This document shows positions 45,301 through 59,242 of a stretch of DNA of 64,000 bases, piece by piece. This stretch comes from Hirsutella rhossiliensis. Lineage: Eukaryota; Ascomycota; Sordariomycetes; Hypocreales; Ophiocordycipitaceae. The first letter of the stretch is position 1. The number at the start of each line of letters is the position of its first letter. A program made the translations under genes and the position numbers. The notes under the pieces were generated by a model. It ran no database searches and was not told the DNA's origin. It worked only from the letters and a program-made list of their open reading frames with translations. The DNA is taken from contig NW_025408667.1 in NCBI RefSeq assembly GCF_020360975.1, positions 8,742,001 to 8,806,000 on the forward strand, given 5' to 3'.

Positions 45301-47300
45301 TACGGCTGGTCCGGCCGTATTAGGGTCCGTCTAGAAATTCGTCTCCTAGTCTTTCCTTAGCCGTAGTATTCGCATTCGACGGTCTTTAGGCCCCTTATTC
45401 GTATGCCTTATTATTGACCTAGCTTATATAAAGCTAGGGGGCCCGGGTAACTAAGTCGTGCGTGCTAAAGAATGCCGTCTCCTTAGGCTGCCGGAAGAGG
45501 GTCCTTTATAGTAGACCTATTCCTCCTAGTAGGAAAAGCTGACTTCTCGAAAGATTCCTTCCTAAGGATAGGTCGGAATTCGAGAATAAATTAACCGAAT
45601 TTCTCCTCGATAAGCCTAATAGTCTGATTCTTCTAGACTAGCCTCGTAGGCTTAGACGTTATATCCTAGAAGATTCCTTCCTCTCGAAGAAGGCGGAAGG
45701 AAATGAGGCTCGTGAAAAATCGAGGGCAAAAAGCTACCCTTTTTCGTCGAAGAATTCGTATAGATCTATTAGGTAATTTTATCGTAAAATTCACCCTTCC
45801 GTATCCCTCTATCCGTACGGTTAATTCCCCGGCAATAAGATATTCCTTTTATGCCTTCTTAAAGGACCGGAATCGTAAGAGTATATTGCAGATATTAAGG
45901 GAAGCACTAGAGTTAAGGATAGCTGATTTTCGTAGGGGATAGTCGGAGGGCTCTAACGGTTGGTCTTAGCCTTATTAATCCGTAGGGAAGACGAAGGCCG
46001 GATTTACTATACCAACGATTTTTCCTCGAATTTACGGTAGCGGCGTTAGTTGCTATTTCTTAGCAACCCGAATCTCGTCTATCTTCTTCTATAACGAGGG
46101 GTCCTCCTTAAGAGACTGTTATACTGTTTCTCGTAGCCTCTTTAAAGGGTTAATTCCTTTAGGTCGGTTTTCCTCGAAGACCTACTAGCAGTCCTCTAGC
46201 CGATAGGGCTTTTTGCACGCTTAGTAGGTAGGTCGATTCCTCCTCGTATGTTGTTTCTTCGAGGAATCCTTGTCCCGGTCTAGAAGGTCTGCTTAAAAAC
46301 CCCCCCTTTTTACCCCTTATTACTAATTTTAACGAGGTTCGATTTCGACTAGTTCCCTGATTTTTCGACTAACGGACTAAAAGGTCTATTAGGGGACTAG
46401 TCTGGCCGGTCTAACTAACGGGACCGGGGCTGGGCCCGGAGCAAGATGCGTAGCCGGGGCCGGGGCCGCAGCTGCAGTTAACGACGGCGTTAAGGCTCTC
46501 GAGGGAGGAGGAGCCGAAGGAGCAACAGCCGCAGCAGCAGCAGCGGGAGCCGTAGCAACAGGGGCTGTAGGTCGAACCGTCTAGGTCGAGTGCTGGCCTC
46601 GAAGGAATAAGACTGCTTACTATTATACTCTAGCAGCTTCTTCGTCTAGTTCCCGGCTAGCCTCTCGAAAGATAGTCGAGTAACCGTTACTAATAGGCTT
46701 TATTAGCAGAGATATATCCTATAGCTACTAGCCGGAAAGAGCTTCTATAAGGAAGTATTAGTTAGCTTCCTCGAGGATTTCTTCCTACTTAGCTAGCCAC
46801 GAAGAAGCTAGTAGGTTCCTAGCAGAAAAGGCTCCTAGGTGGGCCGTATAGGTCTTCCTAATACGGTTAGTTATATAACCTCTCGAGGGAGCTATCGAGG
46901 TCTCGAGCTTTAAAAGCCACTGCCTAGGAGTCTCTTCCTCTCGAAGAGAGATTAGCTTTACGGCACTAACGGATTCCGTTATCGCCGTACGAGCAGCCGT
47001 TAGTAGCTTTATCTCGTAAAGGTATTCTTTTCGGTGACTCTCGTAGTCGCCTAAGGTAGCAGAAAAAGCTCTCTATTATGCAGAGGTTAGCTCGGAGAAG
47101 AGGGTAGCTCCCTCTATAAAATCCGTTGCCCTAGGACGAAAAGGGGGCTTAAGAGGGTCCTGCTTATTAGAGAAGACTAAATTATAGATAGTTCTGTCTA
47201 CACGAGCCCGTAGCTCCTTTACCTACTTATCCTAATCTTAGGGCTCTATAAGAATCGTCCTACGGACCGTAGGGACGGCAGAGGAGTCGATTTTCGTTAT
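42350..47300 (-). pseudogene. Copia C gag-pol, RIP-mutated
   Basis: This is the polyprotein region of the uninterrupted family 1 member. Frames match Copia B but carry many more TAG and TAA codons. The protease site, integrase motifs and YVDD box are at the positions given for the element. Confidence 0.8.
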
Positions 47301-47442
47301 TATTACGGGGAAAGGTAGAAAAGTCGGGTAAAAATCGGCTTTTCTAGTAAGAGGGGTAAAAGGAAGCTACGAGGGATATAAGAACGGTGCCTTTTATAGC
47401 AGCCGGAAGGTATAGGAATACTATTCCTCCCGGGCTTATAAC

Positions 47443-47928
47443 TCTCGCGTAGAGAGATACGAGAAGTATATAAAAATATACGAAGGTAAAATTAGGAGTA
47501 AGGGGTCGGATAGGCAGGGCAGAGATGTTTAAATCTTACGGGGGCAGCAATTGTAGTAGGGGAGTGATTGTTGTATTGCCTTGATTGTCCTTCTTTCCTC
47601 TATCTAACGCCCCTCTTTATACCCTTCTAGTATCTCAATTAATAAAGAAGATCCTGCTTAAAGAAGCCACTAATGTCCTTTCGACTACCGAGCTTTTTGC
47701 CGGTTTTTCCCCTCCTTTCTAGCCGTTGCCGGCATATCCGTCTTATCTCTCGCTACCTCTATAGGAAGCTATCGCTACTTCTGCTTCCCCTTATGCCCCT
47801 ACCCTCCTTTCTGCACCTCTTTTTAGCTCCTTCTTCCTTCTTCTATACCGGGTGTTTTTTAGCTTCCTTGGTCCCTCTTGCTAAGGGATATCTCCGAGAA
47901 CTACGAAATCAGGCCACGCTTCGCGACA
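47443..47928 (-). repeat. 5' LTR of Copia C
   Basis: It is 486 bp and ends CGCGACA before the right GCTGC duplication. Confidence 0.9.
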
Positions 47929-48129
47929 GCTGCAGCCCTAGTTACTATAGCCCCCGCTGCTACTGCTGCTACGGCTATTGCTCCTTTAGCTCTACCTCCC
48001 TCGAGAGCATTAACCCTGTCTTTAACGGCTGCCCCGGTCCCGGCCCCGGATTCGCTTCTTACTCCGGGCCCGGCCCCGGCCCCGTTAGTCCGTCCGGCCC
48101 GACTAGTCCCTTAATAGACCGTTTAGTCT

Positions 48130-51100
48130 ATTAGTCGAAAAATCAGGGAACTAGTTAAAATCGAACCTCGTTAAAATTAGTAATAAGGGGTAAAAAGGTA
48201 GGGTTTTTAAGTAAACCTTCCGGATTAAGATAAGGATTCCTTAAAGAAATAAATAACTAAACGACGAAACGGCTGCTTAGCCTATAAATTACTAGGCTAT
48301 CGGTTATTATAATATTAGTAGGTCTTTAAGGAATACCGACTTAAAGGATTTAACCCTTTAAAGAGGCTATAAGAAATAATATAATAGTCTCTTAAGGAGG
48401 ACCCCTCCCTATAGAAGAAGATAGATAAGATTTAGGTTGCTAAGAAATAGTAACTAATAACGCCGCTGCCCCTATTTAAGCCGTAAATTTAAGGGAAAGT
48501 CGTTAGTATAGTAAATCTAGTATTTATCTTCCCTATAAATTAGTAAGACTACTTATTAGGACCCTCCGATTATCCCCTACGAAAATCAGCTATCCTTAAC
48601 TCCGGTGCTTCCCTTAATATCTATAATATACTCTTACGATTCCGGTCCTTTAAGAAGGTATAGAGGGAATACCTTATTACCGGAGAATTAACTATATAGA
48701 TAAAGGGATATAGAAGGGTAAATTTCACGATAAAATTACCTAATAGGTCTATATAAATTCTTTAATAAAAAAGGGTAGCTTTTTACCTTTAATCTTTAAT
48801 AAGCTTAATTTCCTTTTACCTTCTTTAAGAGGAAGGAATCTTTTAGGGTATAACGTCTTAGCCTATAAGGCTAGTCTAGAAGAATTAGACTATTAAGCTT
48901 ATCGAGGAAAAATTCGGTTAATTTATTCTTAAATTCTAACCTATCCTTAGGAAGGAACTACTTAAGAAGTTAGCTTTCCTTATAAAGAGAAATAGGTCTA
49001 CTATAAAGGACCTTCTTTTAGTAGCTTAAGGAGACGGTCTTCTTTAGTACGTATAACTTAGTTACCTAGGCCCCCTAGCTTTATATAAGCTAGGCTAATA
49101 ATAAGGCGTACGAATAAGGGGCTTAAAGACCGTCGAATATAAATACTATAGCTAAGGAAAGACTAAGAGACGAATTTCTAGACGAACGCTTTTACGGCCG
49201 GACTAGCTATATAAGGAAATTTAGGTTAATTAAACTAACGTCTCTAAGGACTAGGAAAGCTTTATTAAGGTAATGCTTTTTATAGACGCTTTTTTAAGGA
49301 TGGTTTTCCCTTATTTCTTATAGACCTACTTAAGTACGTATAACTAGTTTACCCTCTAAGACTTCGTTAAATAGATAAAATCCTACTTTAGCTATAAGGT
49401 AAAGAAGATATAGTTTAATAGAGAGCTATTTATAAAGGATATCTTAAATTAGCTTTAAAAAAAGGGTATTTTATATTTACTATTAGTAGTAATACCTAGG
49501 CCTAAAATAGAGGGGCAGAAGGATTAAGGGGCACTATAATAGAAAAGGTCTATATAATAAGACTTACTATAAGGCTTCTATACGACCTTTAAAGGGAAGT
49601 TATTAAGACCGCCTATTACCTATAGAACCGGACCCTTAAAGGGAATACCTAAGGAATAGACTAGAAACCCCCCCTTAAGCTCTTTATAAAAAAGAGGGCC
49701 TTACTAGCCTACCTTTATACCTATAGCTATAAGGTATACGCTATAACTACCGATATATAGCTAAAAAGGAAGAAGAAAAGAAATCTTATTCCTAGAGCCT
49801 TTATTAGTTATCTTATTAGTTATAATTCTATAAATATCTTCTAGATATAGATTCCTCTTCTATAAAAGGTTATTTCGACTAGGGATATAATTTTCGACGA
49901 ATCTAGCTTCTTTAATAGAAACAGGGATTAATAGCCCCTCTTACTCTTATAACGTTAGCTAATTTAAAAATTCTAAATTCCCTATTCCTAATAGTTATAA
50001 GAAGAGGCCCTAAATAAGGAAATAAAAAAAGAAACTAACGTCTAAGTAGTTAAGGATAATACTAACTTTAAGAAAGAAAAAGAAGAGGAAGCTACTAAAT
50101 TAAATAATCTAGATAAAGAAGGAGACTATAAGAAAGCGGTAGAGCTAGAATACGCCTACCTTCCTATACCTCCTCTTATAGAATAAGAAGAAGATCTAAA
50201 AGTAGCTTTCTTTATTAGTCTTTCTATCTTAACCCCTAAGGGGGTAAGAAAGGCACCTCTTTTAAAGGATTACCTAGCTGCCTTTTTATCCCTACTTTAA
50301 GAAGTAAAGGAAGGTATAGGGCCCGATATAGTTATTAAAGAAGACTAACCTCTCCCTTATTTCGATCGTTTTTCCGACTTCTACTTAACGCTAATAAAAG
50401 ACGGTTCCTATAGAGCGTTTATAGTAAGCTAGCTTTTTAAGCTACTATTAGTAAGGAAGGTATATAAAAGAGACCTCCCGGACCTACTAGTAAACTAAAA
50501 GCAGCTAGAAAAACACCCTTTTAAAGACTAGCTTTTCTAGGCCTAGAAAGACTACCTAGCCTTATATATAGAGATAGGGTCTTTTAAAGAGGTCTTTAAG
50601 GAAAAGGCAAGAGGAAAATAGGTCCTTAGCTATAAGTAGGTCTTTATCTATAAGACTAATAAATATAGCTTACTTTAAAAGTATAAAGCCTAGCTAGTTA
50701 TTTATAGGAACTAGTAAGAAAAAGGGGATCTTCTTACTAAGGTAACTACCTTAGTAGGAATATCTTTTCGGACCCTTATAGCTATAGTAGTAGAATTCGA
50801 CCTTAAACTTAATTAAATAGATATAGTTAACGCCTTTATTAACTACCCCTTTAAGAAAAAGGAGGTTATTTATATACGCTTTTTACTAAGCTTCTAATAG
50901 CTAGGAAAGGTTTTATAGCTTAAGAAAGCTCTATATAGACTATAAAGATTACCCCTTCTTTAGTAATAATATTTAATAGGTTCCTTTAAAGCCCTAAGCT
51001 TTAAGAAAGTCCCTTAAGGACTATATATAATATCGAAGGGTAAAATCATAGTCTTTTTCTACGATAACGATATTATCTAGGCCTACTTAAAAGAGGAAGA

Positions 51101-52150
51101 AGCTATTACTAGAAAGACTATATAAGGCCTATAATAAAGGTATAAGATAACTAAGCTAAGGGAGCTATAGTAGTTCCTAGGGATATAAATCCTTTAAAAT
51201 AGGTCCTAATAGACTATCTAGCTTACCTAGGACGCCTATATCGATAAGGTCGCTTATAAATTCCTCCTTAATTCCCTTAATAAAAAGCTTCCCTCTATAC
51301 CTATATTAGATAAAGAGCTTTTACTTAATCTATCCTTTTAAGCTAGGGAGTAAGAGAAATACTAATATTAATAAAAGGTAGGCTCCTTACTTTTTTTAGC
51401 TATTTTTACTAGACCAGATATCTCTTTTACGGTCTCTTAGCTAGCTAGGTATAACTAAAATCCTAGCCCTAAGCACTAAGAAGTAGTAAACTAAGCAATC
51501 CTTTATCTTTATTTAACGAGATTATATAGTCTATGCCTAGGAGGGTAGGGAAGGAAACTAGCTGCCGAAATCTTCCTTTATTTAAGCGATTTATCCTTTA
51601 TAGATAATTCCTTAGATAGAAAGAGCTTATAGGGGTATATTATATCCCTTTTTAAAGGAACTATTACTTAGAGAGCTTTAAAGTAAGCTACCGTTACTAT
51701 ATCTAGTATAGAGGTAGAGCTACTAGCTCTTTTAAAAGCGTTAAAGGAAGCGATTTTCCTTAGCTAGCTACTTATTTCTTTACGACTATAAATTCCGTCC
51801 CTATTAGCTATAGAATGCGATAATATATAGACCATATAGATTCTTATAAAGGAAAATAGTAAGCTATTAACCTAGCTATAGTATATCGATATCTACTAAT
51901 AGTAGTTACGCTAAGAGGTCTAAAGGGGACTTATTTCTATCCGTTAGGTTCTAATAGTATTAATAAAAGCCGACGGTCTTATAAAGCCCCTACTAAAGTA
52001 AAAGCTAGCTGTCTTTATATAGTAAATTAGGCTAGAAGACGTTTAAGAAAAGCTATCCTTAAAGGCCCGCCTTAAGAGTCTATAAGAAGAGCTAATAGTA
52101 CGTATAAGAAGGTAACGTCTATAGCTAAAAAAAAGGAAGAGGTTTTTCCT
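48130..52150 (+). pseudogene. Copia A pol, heavily RIP-mutated
   Basis: This is the pol polyprotein of the oldest family 1 copy. Almost every CA or TG is gone, and Gln and Trp codons are stops, but little of the length has been lost, so damage is by substitution. The reverse transcriptase active site and several zinc ligands are changed. Confidence 0.8.
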
Positions 52151-52395
52151 TTTAAAGGGCCCCTTATTTTAATTAGGTTTTTTTCCTTTTAAGAAGGCCC
52201 CCCTTTCTTATAGGACTTTCCCCTCTTTAAGCCCTATTTCCTTAAGTAGGTCTAAAAGAGCCTAGGGACCTAAAAGGGCCCCCGCTTTCCTTAAGTAAAG
52301 GAAGAAGTATAGAGCTAAGAACCTCCTCTATACGCTTACTAGCCTAAAGCCGTATTAGCTATGCCCTTAAGGGGCAGGCTATAGCTAAGGGGGTG

Positions 52396-52815
52396 TGTCG
52401 CGAAGCGTAGCTTAATTTCGTAGTTCTTAGAGATATCCCTTAGTATAAGGGACTAAGGAAGCTAAAAACACCTAGTATAGAAGAAGGAAGAAGGAGCTAA
52501 AAAGAGGTATAGAAAGGAGGGTAGGGGTATAAGGGGAAGTAAAAGTAGCGATAGCTTCCTATAGAGGTAGCGAGAGATAAGACGGATATACTAGTAATAG
52601 CTAGAAAGGAGGGGAAAAACTAGTAAAAAGCTCGGTAGTTAAAAGGATATTAGTAGCTTCTTTAAGTAGGATCTTCTTTATTAATTAAGATGCTAGATAA
52701 GTATAAAGAGGGGCGTTAGATAGAGGAAAGAAGGATAATTAAGGCAATATAATAATTACTCCCTTACCTTTATTACTACCCCTATAAGAATTAAATCTCT
52801 CTACCCTACTTATTT
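52396..52815 (+). repeat. Truncated 3' LTR of Copia A
   Basis: It starts TGTCGCGAAGCG, keeping the original TG, and is collinear with 24493 onwards. It breaks off in CCCTACTTAT, about 60 bp short of the end, where Gypsy-2 begins. Confidence 0.85.
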
Positions 52816-55800
52816 TAATAGGTAAGATTATACCCTAGTAGATATTAGCCCGTTAAGGGGGGGATAAGAACCCTAGCACTCCCCTTTTAACTTACTTCTA
52901 AGTATACTTAAAGGTATTATAAAGACCTTAATTATCTAATTAAGTATCTTCCTTAATTATAGTTAATTAAAAATTTTGTTTTTCCCCTTTAAAGTAAATA
53001 CCGCTAGTTATATAACTTTAGTAGAGATAAAGAGGTATAGAGTAAAGAAATCTCTAAGACTTATATTTATAACTTAAGGCCCTTAAAGCTATATATAGGC
53101 TAAATAATTAAATAATTATATAGTTAATTGCTCTACTAATCCTTAGCTATATACTATACGTGCTTTAGGTATATACCCTTATCCTTATTAAAACTAGTCT
53201 CTAGGGCGTAAACTCGTTATTCCGTTCTATTTATATAGCGACGAGTAGCTTTATAAAGCCGAGAACACTTAAAGGACGATAGTACTATTTAGAAAAAATA
53301 AAATCTAGGGATTTAATAATTAAAGTAGTAACTACCTTAATAGCTAGAGTTAGAGACCTAATAAGGCGATAGACTTACTAGGAAATAAATAATTAGATAA
53401 TACCTTTACTAGTAGTAAAGGAAAAGTAATAAGCTAATACTAAAAAACCCCGAGCTCTTATTATTAACCCTACGTCCTTAATACTAGCGACTTAGTTAAG
53501 AAACTACGATCCTTATATAATGCTTTAAAAGATATAAATAATAACGATAGCGTAATCTAAACCGTTCTAGAACCCTACCGAGACCTCTTACTTATATACG
53601 TACTAATAATACTAATATAGGTACTAATAAGGGACACCCTAATAACCTTAACCTTAGCTCTCCTTTATATAGTAGCTTATAAAGAACGCCTACCTCCTAC
53701 TAATAGATAAGAAAGTAAGTAATTAAATAGTTATAATAAGATATCCTTTAACTCTAAAAACTCTAACTCTAAATTTCGTAACCTTATAATCTATAAGCAT
53801 ACTATATCTAGAAACGCTAACTGTTAAAAGGGATTATTTAATCCTACTACTAACGATATAAAGAAAATTAAGGTAGATATTAATAAGATTACTAATAGAC
53901 TTAGAGATATACTTACTAGAAGCTAAGATAACCTTATAAGAAGACTCCGCTAACTATAACTCCTACCTATTAATAAATTTAACGGTAAAAACCTAACTAA
54001 ATTCCTTAAGAAGTTTAAATAAGAGATACGCGTTAACTATATTTATAACGAGGATAAAATAGACTAGCTCGAAGTCTATATCTCCTCTATATAAGCCCCT
54101 ACTATTAAAATTCTTATAGACGGACTTACTTAAGAAAAAGTATAGAAGAGACTCCTTTAATACTACTATATATATAATATTAAATAACTAGAAACTACTA
54201 ATAACCGCTTAGACTATTATAATACTAAAAAGCCTAAGACTATTATAGAAGTTATAAAATAGCTTAGTCTCTACTTATACTTATAGTATAAGGTATAACC
54301 TAACGGCTAAGAAGAATCTATAGTTTAGTTATACTTTATTTACTATATAATACCGAAGGAGCTTATTATTAATAGTATAGAGAGAAATAGGAAGATATCT
54401 AAAGTTATCTCGAAACTCCTATATAAAAGCCTTATCTATATAATTAATAACTACTTAGTACCTCGCTAGGACGTTAAGTAATAAGATATAGTATCTAAAG
54501 TCTATAATTAAAAGCTTAAGAACCTAAAGAAAGACTAGCTCTTTAAGGAAATTAATAAAGTAATAGAGGAAGCTAAATCTAACGAGGGTAAAGAAAAACT
54601 TCCTAAAGAGCTAAAGAAAATAAATAAGAAACCTAGATAGCCCGTAAAGGAGATCTTAGACCTAATAAAAGCCTTTAAAGATATAAAGATTAACCTTACT
54701 CGCTAGTAAGAGTAGATATTTAACTAGCTTAATAGGAAATAAAGACGCGTTAGTAGTAAAAGCTACTCTTTAAGTTATAGATAAGAAGGTAGCGTAAATA
54801 CTATCGGATTTTACTACCTATCTAATTAATATATATAGTTTTAGGTTAATACTTTTAACTAGCCTAAGAGATACTTCTATTATAGTAAAAAAGGATACTA
54901 CCTTAATAAGTATAAGGTATACTCTTAGGACTACGAGATCGGATTTATAATATATAAAGTAGTAAACGGGACTCTTTACCTTAGAAAAAAAGATAACGGA
55001 AGCGTAATTCCCTTAGTACTTACTAATAGGTTTTCTTAAATAAGTATATATATTCGAAGGCTTATTATATATTAGGTAGATATATAGCTAGACTCCTTTA
55101 TATTACTACTTATAAAATAGGTTAAAGCTATAGTTATACTATCTTACCTAAATTAAGCTACTAGTAAAAGAGAATCTAGTTTCTTAAACTAGTTTTAAAG
55201 ATATAGAAGCCCGTATAAGTAAAAGCTAAGGAATCTAAAAGTAAGCGATATAAAAAAAGAAGTAAGAAGGATATTAGTTATTATAATTATAGATAACTTA
55301 TAATAAAGTAATATATATAATTAGATAATCTATATAACTACGATAGGGATTAATACCTATAAGGGAAAAAGATAAAGAGTCGAAGAGGACGTAAAGGAAA
55401 TCGAGATAACGAGAATAGTAAAAACTAGCCTAAAGATTATCCCTATATACTATAGATATAAAGTAGATCTAAATAAGAAGTTTAATAAACTTATAGATAA
55501 AATTATCGGAGAAATTATATATAAAAGAATCCCGATCCCTCTAAATTACCTAATCGACTTTATTCCTTAACTAAGCGAGAGACTTAGTATAAGATACGTA
55601 GATATAGCCTAAGGTATAGAAAAAACTAAATTCTAGACCCTAGAGAAAGTAGAGAGTAATATAAGACCCTATAGAGCTACGATAATAGTTATAAAAGCAG
55701 CTAAAGATAATATAGAGAGTAGTTTACTCCTCCTTAAATATTTATAAGGAAAACTCGCGGTAGCTTTAGTATAAGTCGAAGAATAAGACAAAGAATACTA

Positions 55801-58800
55801 GGTCGAACTAATTAAGCTTACTTACCCTACTTATAAAGAATCGGATTATAAGTGCCTCGAAGTCTAATAAGTACTAAAGGAAGTTAGGTTTATAACTAAT
55901 ATAATTAGTATAACGTAACTAGCCTAAAGACTATTTAATTAATAAACTTTAGAGGTAATAAGATTAAAGAAAGATAAATATATTATATAAGAAGTAGTAC
56001 TCTTAATAAGATACTAAGAGATAACTTTAAAAGACCTTATAACGATTCCTATAATATATATAAATATAGTCCTTATACCTTTCCGCTCGCTTAAGTATAT
56101 ATAAGACCTACCCTATATTTAAGTACGACTTAGTAGCTAGAAAGCTAAAGTTCTAAGCGCCTTAATCGATACTAGGTTTAAAGGAAACCTTATTACTAAA
56201 AGATATATAAACGTATATAGGCTTAAAATCCTACTAATAAGAGTATTAATAATAGCGTATACCGGGTCCCTTATAGATATAGTTAGGGAGGTAGAAACTA
56301 ATCTCTATCTAAGCACGGCTTAGATACTAATCCGTCTTTATATTACGCTAGATAGAGTCTTAGTCCCCTTTATCCTAGGCATACTATTTATTAGAGCCGC
56401 GCGTATATTATTTAATTATTCCTTAAGGAACGGGGATATATAGGTTAAATATTAGATCGGCATTATCTAGGTAGTTACGCTAGTAGTAGGATCTATTAGA
56501 TAGGAGCTTCTAGACGAGGTCGATATAGTAAAATCCTTTTAGGCTACGACCTTAATAGTTAATAAAGATATATACGAAAGACTAAAGCTCGAGGAGGCTA
56601 TATAAGAAATAGCTACCTAGCTCCTAAGAAAAAATTTTTAGGCTTTAGTAATAGAAGTCGAAGAAGATAACCTAGGAGCTACCTAATAATTATAGAGAGA
56701 AACCCTTATAGATACCCTAATAGCTAAGATTCTCTTACCGGGAGGTAAGATCCTTAGTTATAAAGGGGGTACTAACTAAGTCCTTAACCTAGCCTACGCT
56801 AGTATAAACGAGCCTTTAATAGCACTAGTATAATAGTAATTAATTATAGATAAAGGAGATAAGGCGATTCTAGCTATTAGATCTAAGATAGTAGAAGAAA
56901 TTATTAAAGTTATAGTTATAGAGGCTATAGGAGAATTTAAGAAAAACATTATTAAAGCTAGAAAGAAGTTCCGAAAGATCTAAAAGGTTAAAGTTAAGAT
57001 AGGGAGGAAACGACCTATTAGATTAAATAATCTAAGAGTTAATACTCTCTTTAAAAGAAAAGTAAATAAGATTAACCCTGTTAATAATACTCTATTAAAC
57101 GGCTTAACGCTAAAAGGGGACCCTAACTAAAAGAAGACTAAATAAAATACTATTAAAGTTAAGATATAGCCTAGACCCTACCTAGAACACTTAATAGGAA
57201 AATTCTTAAGTATATAGAAAGGAAAGCGGCTAATATAAGAAAGACTTAAAGTAGTCTATAAATAATTTAAGGGCTTTCTTATAAAGGTAGAAATCCGGAT
57301 CTTTAATAGTATTCTATTTAATAGGGAAGTACCGTTATCCTAAGACTTTATAGAAAGAGGTAGAGTCGACCTAGCTATAGCCCTACTATAGGTTATTAAG
57401 ATAATAAAATATAAGGTATAGTAAGCAGCCTTAATCCTAATCCTAAAAGTAATAGAGTAGAAAGTTATTAATATCCTTAAAATTAGACTAGAAATAAGAG
57501 TCCTTAAAGAAAGGTATAGGCCTTATAGGAACCCTTTTTTCTTAGTAGTAAAGAAAGATAAAGGACTACGCTTAATTAGTTCCGCTATATATATAAATAC
57601 TATTATAATAAGAGATATAAACCTACCGCTAAATATAGACGAGTTTAGCGACTACTTCTTAATATATAAGATCCTTTCCCTCCTAGACCTTTTTTTAGGC
57701 TATAATTAGATCCCTCTTAATATTAAAAGCTATAACTTAACGATATTCGCGATACTTATTAGCCTCTTATATATATATATACTCCCTTAAGGGGCTACGA
57801 ATTTAGTTAGCTAATTTATAAAGATAATATAAAGAATCCTATAAGACCTTATACTAAATATCTATAGGAATTTCCTCGATAATATAGGTATTAAGGGGCT
57901 TAATATAATATATAATAATAAAGAGGTAGCGCTAGGAGTAAGGAGATTTATCTTTAAATACCTTATTAACCTCGATAAAGTCCTAGTTAACGTCGAACTC
58001 TCTAGTTATATAATTATAGGGGCTAAATCGAAATTCTATTAGTAAGTAACCGAAGTTATTAGTTATATCTTTAGAATAAATAGAAGGTGCCCTATAAAAG
58101 CTAAAGTTATTAAAATTAAGGAATAGATAAGATACCTTAATATAACGTATATTAGAGCTTTCCTTAGTATTATAGGATACTATCGAATTTAGATTAAATA
58201 GTTCGCTATCATAGTAAAACCCCTTATAGACCTACTAAAGAAAGAAGTCTATTAAGAATAGGGAGACGAATAAATAAAAGCGATAGCTGCCCTTAAAGAA
58301 GCTATTACTAATCTAGTTTTTCTAGTATCCCTCGATATCGGCTTAGGAAGAAGAGATATTATTCTAATATATAATGCTAGTTTGCTCGGCTAAGGGGCAG
58401 TCTTAATATAAATCGTTAACGGAAAGAGGCGCCCTATAAGGTTCGAAAGTAAAACGTAGTTACTAGTAGAAATTAAATACGATGCGATAAAAAGGGAGTA
58501 TAGGGCTATATTAAGTATGCTTAAGAGACTAAGAATATACCTATATAGCGTATATTTTATCTTAGAAACTAACGTATAGGTCTTAGTTAATTAACTAAAA
58601 GGTGCCCTTAAAGATATTATTAGAGCTATAATAACTCGCTAGATAAGCTATATTTTCCTCTTTAACTTTACTATATAATACGTTAAAGGTAAAAAGAATA
58701 GTATAGCTAATAGACTCTTAAAAAAGCCTAAAGGACCTTTTAACGTATTAGATAGGGAAATAAAAGGCGATATTAAAGAATTTATAGACTTTTACTTAAA

Positions 58801-59242
58801 CGTAGTATAAGAGACTAAGCTATAAAGGGACTACTTAAAGGAATCAAGGATAATTACGGACTTCCTTTAAACGTTAAAACGGCTAGAGGGCCTTTTTAAA
58901 TAAGACTATAGGAAGTTATATCTAAAGAGTTTAAATTTCTATATTAAAGATTAAAAGCTTTAGCGACTCCCTAGGAAGGAAGAAAGGGGACCTATACTAG
59001 TTATAGACGACCTAAAAGAATAAAAAAAGATTATTATAAAGTACTACGCGTAAATAAGATATAAAGGATAATAAGTTATATATACGTTTATAAAGGATAG
59101 GTATTAGTAAGCTAGCCTTTAGAACGATATTTATAGCGTAATCTCTTCTTATAAAGAATACTAATACTTTACGACTAAGAGACCCTAGGAAGTTATAACC
59201 GCGACCGCGCCTAGCTACCTTATAAGTAAGATTTACTTTAAT
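52816..59242 (+). mobile_element. Gypsy-2: RIP-mutated Ty3/Gypsy element, 3' part missing
   Basis: In the plus strand the first 670 bp have no coding frame and are probably 5' LTR and leader. Gag starts near 53486, with a CCHC knuckle at about 54870-54900 in which Cys and His have become Tyr. The protease site reads ALIDTRF (about 56160), reverse transcriptase lies at about 57510-57900 (GLRLISSAIYI, NQIPLNIKSYNLTIFA, FLDNIGIKG), and RNase H at about 58370-58740 (LIYNASLLGQGAVLI with the stop read as Gln, FNFTIQYVKGKKNSIANRL). Integrase is not reached before Copia E interrupts at 59243. It is a different family from Gypsy-1. Confidence 0.85.
53486..59220 (+). pseudogene. Gypsy-2 gag-pol, RIP-mutated
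   Basis: The polyprotein is broken by RIP stops, with Asp to Asn changes in the catalytic LDD box. The gag start is repeated at 23561-24001, showing at least two copies nearby, the condition that triggers RIP. Confidence 0.75.

Larger units (their letters stand above)
41590..47928 (-). mobile_element. Copia C: uninterrupted full-length element (family 1), RIP-mutated
   Basis: It has 485- and 486-bp LTRs (41590-42074 and 47443-47928) and the duplication GCTGC (41585-41589 and 47929-47933). It is 6.34 kb with no insertion, so it gives the full family 1 layout on the minus strand: 5' LTR, gag (about 47300-46370), knuckle, protease (about 45900), integrase (about 45400-44600), reverse transcriptase (about 44200-42950, VFFYVDD intact at 43401-43421), RNase H (to about 42350) and 3' LTR. 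RIP damage is intermediate. Stops at Trp and Gln codons make it inactive. Confidence 0.93.
47934..52815 (+). mobile_element. Copia A, segment 3: end of gag, pol and 3' LTR, RIP-mutated
   Basis: This continues Copia A in plus orientation: the Ala/Pro-rich gag tail to about 48120, knuckle (about 48260-48300), protease (about 48600), integrase (about 49070-49900), reverse transcriptase (about 50450-51450) and RNase H (to about 52150). The YVDD box reads VFFYDNDI at 51051-51074, with two acids altered. A polypurine tract GGGGGTG precedes the 3' LTR at 52396, which is cut at about 52815 by Gypsy-2. Confidence 0.88.

Noticed and set aside
47673..48134. 153-codon frame with a Ser/Leu-rich start and a Gly/Pro-rich end
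   Set aside because: It reads from the 5' LTR of Copia C across the duplication into the gag of Copia A; it is a chance fusion of two elements. Similar frames at 24259, 31074 and 41820 are the same LTR.
52816..53485. AT-rich gene-poor stretch considered as a possible centromere or origin
   Set aside because: It directly precedes Gypsy-2 gag and is best explained as its LTR and leader after RIP.
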